From Armatimonadota bacterium (GTDB lineage Bacteria > Armatimonadota > Zipacnadia > Zipacnadales > UBA11051): a DNA stretch of 54,799 nt. This document shows, one piece after another, positions 1 through 6,748 of the stretch. Under the pieces are notes generated by a model. It saw only the letters and a program-made list of their open reading frames with translations. It ran no database searches and was not told the DNA's origin. The stretch spans positions 1 to 54,799 of the forward strand of contig JABLXH010000023.1 in assembly GCA_013178155.1 (NCBI GenBank), read 5' to 3'. Made by a program: the position numbers and the translations under genes. Numbering within the stretch: position 1 is the first letter of the stretch; every line of letters starts with the position of its first letter.

Positions 1-858
1 GAAGCGTCTTTCCATGAGCGCGGCCACCTGGCCGGCGCGTGCGATCACCTGGCGGGCTTGCGGGTAAGCAGCGCGGCCTTTGAGGCTGAGACACTGACCT
101 ATGCCGGCTATCAGACCCTGACCGAGAAGCTGAATGGTGTGGAGCTCCGGCCGACCAAACGCTGGGTGGAGGAGCAGCGGCTTCTGAAGGAGGAGGCCGA
201 GGTCGTCGCCATACGTGAGGCTGCGGCCCGGGTAGATCGCGCTCTGTCGCGCTTCGTGGCACAGCTTCGGCCCGGGCGGACGGAGCGGGAGATGATGGTG
301 GACCTGGAGATGGAGCTGGCGGCCGAGGGCACCAAGCCAGCTTTTCCGCTGATCGTCGCGGCGGGCGAGTCGGCGGCACGACCCCATGCTGTTCCCGGAG
401 ACCGACGGTTGGCTGAGGGCGAGATGCTAAAGATTGATGTGGGTGGAGTGTACAGCGGCTACTGTTCGGACCTGACCCGGACCTACTTCTGCGGCGAGGC
501 GGACGCCAAGTTCGTGGAGATCTACGGGCTGGTGCGGCGAGCCCAGGAGGCTGCCCTGGAGGCTGCTGGACCGGATGTCCCTGCGCGCGAGGTTGATAGC
601 GCCGCCCGGCAGGTCATCGCGGATGCCGGGTACGGAGATGCCTTCTCCCACGGGCTGGGGCACGGGGTCGGGTTGGAAGTCCACGAGGCTCCGCGTGTGT
701 CTGCCACCAGCGAGGACGTACTGCGGCCTGGCATGGTGGTGACCATCGAGCCCGGCATCTACCTGGAGGGTTGGGGTGGGGTGCGGATCGAGGACCTGAT
801 ACTAGTGACGGAAGACGGGATCGAGGTCCTGACGCAGGCGCCGAAGCCCAGCTACTGA
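1..858 (+). CDS. M24 family Xaa-Pro aminopeptidase, 5' end missing
   Basis: C-terminal 285 residues of a creatinase-fold metallopeptidase that removes residues N-terminal to proline. The reading frame is open from base 1, so the N-terminal part lies outside the window. All five expected dinuclear-metal ligands of the family are visible: Asp in IDVGG, Asp in SDLTRT, His in GLGHGVG, Glu in TIEPGIY and Glu in VRIEDL. There is no signal peptide in what is visible, so it is probably cytoplasmic. A TTG at position 58 could be mistaken for a start, but the homologous sequence continues upstream of it. It ends 76 bases before dapB, which has its own candidate promoter, so the two need not share a transcript. 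Family assignment is firm; whether it is a general Xaa-Pro peptidase or a prolidase cannot be decided here. Confidence 0.92.
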   Translation, partial: EASFHERGHLAGACDHLAGLRVSSAAFEAETLTYAGYQTLTEKLNGVELRPTKRWVEEQRLLKEEAEVVAIREAAARVDRALSRFVAQLRPGRTEREMMVDLEMELAAEGTKPAFPLIVAAGESAARPHAVPGDRRLAEGEMLKIDVGGVYSGYCSDLTRTYFCGEADAKFVEIYGLVRRAQEAALEAAGPDVPAREVDSAARQVIADAGYGDAFSHGLGHGVGLEVHEAPRVSATSEDVLRPGMVVTIEPGIYLEGWGGVRIEDLILVTEDGIEVLTQAPKPSY

Positions 859-871
859 ACGCCCCAAGGGC

Positions 872-900
872 TTTACGGGCAAAGGTTATATTGATATACT
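872..900 (+). promoter_or_regulatory. candidate sigma-70 promoter for dapB
   Basis: TTTACG (872-877), a 17-base spacer and TATACT (895-900). Transcription would start near 907 and leave a short leader of under 30 bases before the GTG start of dapB. The -35 matches four of six consensus positions and the -10 five of six. Confidence 0.5.
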
Positions 901-934
901 AACCCCACGCCAGCCCCTGACCTCCACCCGAGAG

Positions 935-1747
935 GTGATAGCGACGGAACCGATACGCGTGCTTGTCACCGGAGTGTGCGGAAAGATGGGAGTGTTGGTG
1001 GCCCAGACCGTTCAGGCTGCCGACGACATGGTGCTCGTCGGGGGGGTGGACCCGATGGGCGCCGGCCACGAACTGTCCCAGTATGTGCCAGGCGCTGACC
1101 CTGACCTCAAAGTCAGCGGCCACCTGGCTGGGGCATTGGAGGACCTCACGCCGGACGTCATGGTGGACTTCACGTCGCCCCAGGTCGTGATGGGCAACCT
1201 GGAGACTGCTCTCAAGGCGGGTGTGGCCTGCGTCGTGGGCACCACCGGATTCAGTGACACGGATCTACAGTTGGTGCGCAAATGGTGCCAGAGTCGAGCC
1301 ACACCGGCAGTCATCGCCCCCAACTTCTCGCTGGGGGCCGTCTTGATGATGAAGTTTGCCGCCCAGGCCGCCAGCTTCTTTGAGTATGCAGAGATCATCG
1401 AATACCATCACGAGGCCAAGAAGGACTCGCCGTCGGGAACGGCCGTGAAGACCGCCGAGATGATGGCAGCCGCCCGGCCGAATGGATTCGCCGATCCGCC
1501 AACCGAGTTGCAGCGGGTCCCGGGGTGCCGTGGTGGAGTGGGCGGTGGAGTGCACATCCACGCCGTGCGGATGCAGGGCTACGTCGCGAACCAGGACGTG
1601 TTGTTCGGCGGTCCGGGCGAGACCCTGAGAGTGTCGCACGTCACTACCAGCCGGGAGTCGTTCATGCCCGGTGTACTGCTGGCAATCCGGAAGGTTCGGG
1701 AGCAACCGGGCCTGGTCTATGGCCTGGAGCACCTTCTGGAAGCCTAG
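935..1747 (+). CDS. dapB: 4-hydroxy-tetrahydrodipicolinate reductase
   Basis: NAD(P)H-dependent reductase of the diaminopimelate/lysine pathway, cytoplasmic, about 270 residues as usual for the family. The N-terminal Rossmann loop reads VTGVCGKMG. The family signature is EYHHEAKKDSPSGTA, containing the catalytic His pair and Lys, and a GTTGF motif precedes it. The C-terminal part (GETLRVSHVTTSRESF) is also typical. The start is uncertain: GTG at 935 has AGAGG directly abutting it, which is too close to serve as a ribosome-binding site, and an in-frame GTG at 959 would begin at VLVTGV, where many DapB proteins begin. It is followed 72 bases later by asd, so two enzymes that compete for or supply the aspartate-semialdehyde branch are adjacent and likely cotranscribed. 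Confidence 0.95.
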   Translation: MIATEPIRVLVTGVCGKMGVLVAQTVQAADDMVLVGGVDPMGAGHELSQYVPGADPDLKVSGHLAGALEDLTPDVMVDFTSPQVVMGNLETALKAGVACVVGTTGFSDTDLQLVRKWCQSRATPAVIAPNFSLGAVLMMKFAAQAASFFEYAEIIEYHHEAKKDSPSGTAVKTAEMMAAARPNGFADPPTELQRVPGCRGGVGGGVHIHAVRMQGYVANQDVLFGGPGETLRVSHVTTSRESFMPGVLLAIRKVREQPGLVYGLEHLLEA

Positions 1748-1819
1748 CTGGCGCTGGTGAACGGTCGGGCGAGCGCAGGTATAGGGGAGTGCTTCCCCGG
1801 GAGTATGGGAGAATAAGAG

Positions 1820-2935
1820 ATGGGCATTCGAGCAGCAATCGTGGGTGTCGGTCCAGTCGGCGACAGGATCTACACCTGTCTGAAAGAGCGGGAGTTTCCA
1901 CTGGCGGACAAACCGGTGGTGATGGCGACCAAAGCACGCACTGAGGTGCTGGGTGGCGAGGAGGTGGAAGTGAAGCAGGTTGCCGCCGAGCACTTCGCTG
2001 GCGTGGACGTGGTCTTCTTTGCGGGGCGCGAAGGGGCCAAGGGGGCCAGCGTTCAATGGGGGCCGGTGGCGCTGGAGGCGGGCGCCTGGTGCATTGACAA
2101 CGGCTCGGACTACCGGCTTCACCCTGACATCCCCCTGGTGGTGCCTGAGGTCAACATGCACCACGTGACCCCTGACACGCGGTTCATCGCCAGCCCGAAC
2201 TGCTCGACGATCCAGATGGTGGTCGCGCTGGCGCCCCTCCACCGCGTGGCCCGCATCCGGCGCATCGTTGTCACCACCTACCAGTCGGTCTCGGGCTGGG
2301 GGGCAGCCGCACAGGACGAACTGAGGGCGCAGTTGCCGTGCGTGATAGAGGGCAGGGAGGTGGTATGTGACCGCAGCATCTTCCCCCGACCCATCGCTCT
2401 CGACTGCCTGCCGCACATTGATGCCTTCCTGGACAATGGTTACACCAAGGAAGAGATGAAGATGCTGCACGAGACCCGCAAGATCTTTGGCGACCCGGAC
2501 ATTGCGGTATCGCCGACGGCGGTGCGGGTGCCAGTGGAGATCGGGCACGCCGAGGCCATCAACGTGGAGTTCGAAGGCCCCATGGATGCCGGGAAGGCCC
2601 TGGAGATTCTCAGTGATCCGTCGCAGGCCGAGGGTGTGGTGGTGATCGATGGCCCGACCCAGGATCCCGACCGACTGGCTGAACTGGCCAAGAAGGAGCG
2701 CAAGCGAAAGCCCTGGGCTAACCACTGGGAGGTCACGGAGCGTCAGTACCCGACGCAGGCCGACATTCTTAAGGACCCCTGGAAGGACATGACGCTTGTC
2801 GGACGGATACGCGACGACCACTCACGACCCAACTGCCTGAATATGTGGGTCGTGGCCGACAACCTGCGCAAGGGCGCAGCTACCAATGTTGTGCAGATCG
2901 CGGAGAAGATGATCCAGCGGGGCCTGCTGGGGTAG
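1820..2935 (+). CDS. asd: aspartate-semialdehyde dehydrogenase
   Basis: Makes aspartate semialdehyde from aspartyl phosphate with NADPH, the branch point for lysine/diaminopimelate, threonine and methionine. The protein has 371 residues. The catalytic cysteine is in SPNCSTIQ and the conserved histidine in VEIGHAEA. A clear ribosome-binding sequence (GGAGA) precedes ATG 1820. The nucleotide loop reads GVGPVG where most family members have GATGAVG or a close relative, which is atypical. The C-terminal end is standard (NLRKGAATNVVQIAE). It follows dapB in the same orientation, and a strong terminator lies 24 bases after its stop, so dapB-asd looks like a two-gene operon. Confidence 0.93.
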   Translation: MGIRAAIVGVGPVGDRIYTCLKEREFPLADKPVVMATKARTEVLGGEEVEVKQVAAEHFAGVDVVFFAGREGAKGASVQWGPVALEAGAWCIDNGSDYRLHPDIPLVVPEVNMHHVTPDTRFIASPNCSTIQMVVALAPLHRVARIRRIVVTTYQSVSGWGAAAQDELRAQLPCVIEGREVVCDRSIFPRPIALDCLPHIDAFLDNGYTKEEMKMLHETRKIFGDPDIAVSPTAVRVPVEIGHAEAINVEFEGPMDAGKALEILSDPSQAEGVVVIDGPTQDPDRLAELAKKERKRKPWANHWEVTERQYPTQADILKDPWKDMTLVGRIRDDHSRPNCLNMWVVADNLRKGAATNVVQIAEKMIQRGLLG

Positions 2936-2959
2936 GTCAGTCGCTCTCTGCGACCATCT

Positions 2960-2984
2960 GAGCCGGCGCTACCGCCGGCTCTTT
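2960..2984 (+). terminator. intrinsic terminator after asd
   Basis: Perfect 9-bp stem (GAGCCGGCG with CGCCGGCTC), a four-base loop CTAC, then TTT. It closes the dapB-asd unit before the sugar transporter genes. Confidence 0.75.
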
Positions 2985-3053
2985 GCTTGGGCAGGGATGG
3001 GGGGAGGCGGTGTGGAACGGACACCGCGGGGGATGAGCGGGAGACGCCCAACC

Positions 3054-4610
3054 ATGTCCATGCGAGAGAGCTCCGACACCCCGACACCACGGCGTCCGCT
3101 GCTATCCATGCGTGGCATCCGCAAGGCCTTCGGCGGGACCACGGCCCTGCGGGGTGTGGACCTGGAGATAGCCGAAGGCGAGATCCATGGTCTGGTGGGA
3201 GAGAACGGCGCCGGCAAGTCCACGCTGATGCGCATCCTCAGTGGGGCCCTGGCGCCTGACGCGGGCAGCATCGCCTGGCGGGGGGAAGAGGTCCGTCTGC
3301 CCACTCCACAGGCGGCTCTGGCGGCCGGGATCGCCATGATCCACCAGGAGCTCAGCCTCATCCCCAGTGTCTCGGTAGCCGGCAATATCTTCCTGGGTCA
3401 CGAGCCCCGGGGACGCTTCGGGGTGGTCAAGGTCGGCCTCATGCGCCGCCGGGCTGCGGACCTGATGGCCAGCCTCAGCACAGAGGTGGACGTCACTCGC
3501 CCGGTAGAGGACTACAGTCTGGGTACCCAGCAAATGGTGGAGGTAGCCAAGGCTCTGTCCCACAGCGCCAGCTTGATCGTCATGGACGAGCCTACGAGTT
3601 CGCTGGAGGAGGCCGAGACGGCGAAGCTGTTCGAAGTCATCCGTGACCTGCGCGCACGGGGAGTCACTGTCATCTACATCTCCCACAAGATGGAGGAGAT
3701 TTACGAGCTGTGCGACCGGGTCACCGTGCTGCGCGACGGCGAACGGATTGGGACAGCGGCAGTGTCAGAGCTACCCAGGGAGGAGCTCATCCAGTGGATG
3801 GTGGGGCGCCGGATAGAGCAGTTTTTCCCCAAGGCGAGAGTGAAGCCGGGGGCGGAGGTCCTGCGGGTAGAGGGGCTCACCCTGGACAGCGAACACGGCG
3901 GTGGGCGCCGGATCCTGGATGGCGTGTCACTCTCTGTGCGTGCCGGGGAGATCGTGGGGCTGGCCGGTCTACGGGGTTCCGGGGCCAGTGAGCTCATGGG
4001 AGCTCTCTTTGGCCGCTACGGTGGACGGGTACGCGGCAGAGTGCAGATTGGGGGCAAAGACACAGTTGTCACCTCCCCTGCGGCGGCCATGGCTCAGGGC
4101 CTGGCTCTGTTGACCGATGACCGCAAGGCGACGGGTCTTGTGCTCCCCATGTCCGTCCTGCACAACATGACCCTGGCCTCCCTGGATCGAGTCGCCCGGG
4201 CGGGCGTGATCCGCCGGTCGCAGGAGTTGCAGCTTGCCCAGCCCTTGGTGCGCAACCTGGCGATCCGAGCCGACTCGGTGGACGTTGAGGTCAGCTCGCT
4301 CAGTGGAGGAAACCAACAGAAGGTGGCTCTGGCGAAGTGGCTCATGGCCCAACCGCGAGTGCTCCTGCTGGATGAGCCCACCAGAGGCATAGATGTGGGC
4401 GCCAAGACCGAGATCTATCACCTCATGAGCCGCCTCGCAGCAGAGGGCAGGGGCATTCTCCTGATCACCTCCGAGCTGCCGGAACTGCTGGCCATGGCAG
4501 ACCGCATCGTGGTGCTCCACCGCGGGCGAGTGACAGCCGAGCTGTCGGGGCCGGAAGCCACCCAGGAGCGGGTGATGGCGGCTGCGGTACAGGAGGCCCG
4601 GTGTGCCTGA
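3054..4610 (+). CDS. sugar ABC transporter ATP-binding protein, CUT2 (RbsA/MglA) type
   Basis: Double-ABC ATPase that powers import of a monosaccharide by the next two gene products; it sits on the inner face of the cytoplasmic membrane. Domain 1 has Walker A GENGAGKST, a signature YSLGTQQM and Walker B LIVMDEP. Domain 2 has a degenerate Walker A (GLRGSGASE), as is normal for the second half of RbsA proteins, signature LSGGNQQK and Walker B VLLLDEPTRGIDVG. I chose ATG 3054 because CGGGAG lies 10 bases upstream; in-frame starts at 2997 and 3033 would add a proline/arginine-rich N-terminus unlike the family. It overlaps the permease gene by 8 bases. The sugar cannot be deduced. Confidence 0.93.
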   Translation: MSMRESSDTPTPRRPLLSMRGIRKAFGGTTALRGVDLEIAEGEIHGLVGENGAGKSTLMRILSGALAPDAGSIAWRGEEVRLPTPQAALAAGIAMIHQELSLIPSVSVAGNIFLGHEPRGRFGVVKVGLMRRRAADLMASLSTEVDVTRPVEDYSLGTQQMVEVAKALSHSASLIVMDEPTSSLEEAETAKLFEVIRDLRARGVTVIYISHKMEEIYELCDRVTVLRDGERIGTAAVSELPREELIQWMVGRRIEQFFPKARVKPGAEVLRVEGLTLDSEHGGGRRILDGVSLSVRAGEIVGLAGLRGSGASELMGALFGRYGGRVRGRVQIGGKDTVVTSPAAAMAQGLALLTDDRKATGLVLPMSVLHNMTLASLDRVARAGVIRRSQELQLAQPLVRNLAIRADSVDVEVSSLSGGNQQKVALAKWLMAQPRVLLLDEPTRGIDVGAKTEIYHLMSRLAAEGRGILLITSELPELLAMADRIVVLHRGRVTAELSGPEATQERVMAAAVQEARCA

Positions 4611-5634
4611 GCGGTTGTGGACCTTGGCGACCTGGCCGCGCCTGAGAAAGGCCCTGGCTGCTGCTGGGCGGCAGCGTGGCCTGGTGGCGCTGGTGGTGGT
4701 GTTCCTGCTGGGCGCCGTTGTCAGCCCGCACAACCTCAAGACGGGGGAGAACGTCTTCCTGTCGCCCGGCAATCAGTCCAACGTCCTGTTCGAGTATGCC
4801 GAATATGGCCTGCTGGCGGTGGGGATGACGCTGGTCATCCTGACCGCCGGTATTGATCTCTCCGTTGGCTCTGTTTTGGGCCTGTCAGCCACCCTGTTTG
4901 CCTACCTGTTGATTGCTCGCGGCTGGGCACCCTGGCTGGCGGCGGCCCTGAGCCTCGCCGCCGGCACCGGATGTGGCCTCATGAGCGGTCTCATGGTATC
5001 GCGCCTGCGGATGCAGCCCTTTGTCGCGACGCTCGCGACGATGGTCGCGGCTCGCGGCGTGGCCAAGTGGATCTCCGGAGGCATCAAGATCGCCGACGGA
5101 GCCCGGCCCTGGTACGCGCTGCAGCAAGGGCCGCCTGAGGTGTTCGGATGGATGACGGCGCCGCTGGCTGGGGGTTGGTTACGCCCGGTTACGCTGTGTT
5201 TTCTGGCCGCCATGGCGGTGATGGCGCTGGTGGTGCACTACACGCGTTTCGGGCGACATCTGTACGCGATCGGTGGCAACGAGGAAGCAGCCCGCCTGTC
5301 TGGCGTTCCTGTAGGGTTCACCAAGACGCTGGCCTACGGCCTGAGCGGCCTGATGGCTGGACTGGCCGGGGTGTGCAACGCTTGTCGCACCAGCTACGGC
5401 GATCCGGAGGCGGGCTTCACCTACGAGCTGGACGCCATCGCGGCGGTGGTCATTGGGGGTACGAGCCTCATGGGCGGGCGCGGCGGGATGGTGCTGACCT
5501 TCCTGGGCACCCTCATCGTCGGCTATGCCAACAAGATTCTGAGCCTGATCGGCTGGCAGGAGGCCCAGCGCCTGCTGGCGAAGGGCCTGATCATTGTGCT
5601 GGCCGTGGTGATCCAGGAAACGCGGCGGCGTTAG
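4603..5634 (+). CDS. sugar ABC transporter permease, RbsC type
   Basis: Integral membrane channel subunit of a CUT2 importer, 343 residues with about nine or ten hydrophobic segments. Family features are visible: LTAGIDLSVGSVLGLS near residues 83-98, YAIGGNEEAARLSG in the coupling region, and IGGTSLMGGRGG in the C-terminal third. The GTG start lies inside the end of the ATPase gene (8-base overlap), indicating translational coupling. The first 25 residues are charged and may be a cytoplasmic lead-in or reflect a slightly early start. It belongs with the ATPase before it and the lipoprotein after it. Confidence 0.92.
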   Translation: MPERLWTLATWPRLRKALAAAGRQRGLVALVVVFLLGAVVSPHNLKTGENVFLSPGNQSNVLFEYAEYGLLAVGMTLVILTAGIDLSVGSVLGLSATLFAYLLIARGWAPWLAAALSLAAGTGCGLMSGLMVSRLRMQPFVATLATMVAARGVAKWISGGIKIADGARPWYALQQGPPEVFGWMTAPLAGGWLRPVTLCFLAAMAVMALVVHYTRFGRHLYAIGGNEEAARLSGVPVGFTKTLAYGLSGLMAGLAGVCNACRTSYGDPEAGFTYELDAIAAVVIGGTSLMGGRGGMVLTFLGTLIVGYANKILSLIGWQEAQRLLAKGLIIVLAVVIQETRRR

Positions 5635-5683
5635 GCGCGGCCGCCACGGGTCGCTGACAACTGGAGTATAGGGAGGTCTGGCG

Positions 5684-6691
5684 ATGAAGCGCGTGGTAGC
5701 AGTGACGATGGTGTTGGCCGCCCTGGTGTCCCTGCTGGGGTGCAGCCCCAGGGCGAAGACGGAAGATGTCGCCTCCGGCGGACCGCTGCCCGACACCGGC
5801 ACGGGTGAGCCGGGTGCCAGCCCCAAGGACAGCTTCACCATCGGCATGTCGCAGTGCAATCTGGGCGAACCGTGGCGCGTGCAGATGAACGAGGACATCA
5901 AGCGGGCCGCGGCTGAGCATCCCGAGCTGCAAGTGGTCTTCAAGGATGCGCAGAACAAGACCGAGCAGCAGCAGGCGCAAGTCCGTGAGTTCATCACCCA
6001 GGGCGTGGATCTTATCATCATCAGCCCCAAGGAAGCAGTGCCGCTAACCGAGCCGGTGGCTGAAGCCATGAAAGCCGGGATCCCCGTTATCGTCCTGGAC
6101 CGCAAGATCGAGGGGGATAACTACACCTGCTTCATCGGCGGGGACAACGTGCTGATCGGTCGGGAGGCAGGCAAGCACCTCGTCAAACTGCTGGGTGGCA
6201 AGGGCAAAGTGGTGGAACTGAAAGGGCTGGAGACCTCCACCCCGGCCGGTGAGCGACATCAGGGCTTCATGGAGGGCATCAAGGGCTCCAACATCGAGAT
6301 CATCTTCTCTGCTGACTGTCAGTGGCTGGAGCCTATTGCGCAGAAGGAGATGAACTCGGCTCTCTCACGCTGTGCCCAGATTGATGCCGTCTATGGGCAC
6401 AATGACCCCAGTGCCCACGGCGCCTACATGGCTGCCAAACAGGAGGGCAAAGGACGCGAAAAGACCATCAAGTTCATTGGCATTGATGCTCTGCCGCACG
6501 AGGGTGTCAAGTATGTTGAGGAAGGCATTCTCAGTGCGACATTGGAGTACCCGACTGGTGGCAAAGAGGCCATCGAAGTGGCCATGAAGGTGCTCCGCGG
6601 CGAGACCGTGCCGAAGACCATCACCCTGGGCACGCGGCTGTTCACACCCGACAATGTCGCCCAGGGCGGGCTGGCGATTCCGGCCGGTTAG
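5684..6691 (+). CDS. sugar ABC transporter substrate-binding lipoprotein, RbsB type
   Basis: Exported periplasmic-binding-protein-like receptor of the CUT2 importer, 335 residues. The N-terminus has a short basic start, a hydrophobic stretch and a lipobox LLGC, so the mature protein should begin at Cys20 with a lipid anchor. The Peripla_BP_4 pattern follows: a ligand-binding half starting at FTIGMSQCNLGEPWR, the phrase QGVDLIIISPKEA, then VIVLDRKI and YGHNDPSAHGAY. A strong ribosome-binding site (GGGAGG) precedes ATG 5684. Gene order ATPase, permease, binding protein followed by a hydrolase suggests that a sugar released from a glycan is imported. Ligand specificity is not visible. Confidence 0.93.
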   Translation: MKRVVAVTMVLAALVSLLGCSPRAKTEDVASGGPLPDTGTGEPGASPKDSFTIGMSQCNLGEPWRVQMNEDIKRAAAEHPELQVVFKDAQNKTEQQQAQVREFITQGVDLIIISPKEAVPLTEPVAEAMKAGIPVIVLDRKIEGDNYTCFIGGDNVLIGREAGKHLVKLLGGKGKVVELKGLETSTPAGERHQGFMEGIKGSNIEIIFSADCQWLEPIAQKEMNSALSRCAQIDAVYGHNDPSAHGAYMAAKQEGKGREKTIKFIGIDALPHEGVKYVEEGILSATLEYPTGGKEAIEVAMKVLRGETVPKTITLGTRLFTPDNVAQGGLAIPAG

Positions 6692-6748
6692 GGAACCGCT
6701 GCCATCTACAGCAGCCATCCAACCGCTGCAACCATTCAGGAGAGAGTG

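Noticed and set aside
1265-2821. 518-codon open frame on the minus strand
   Set aside because: Antisense to dapB and asd; His/Arg/Leu-rich composition typical of a shadow frame.
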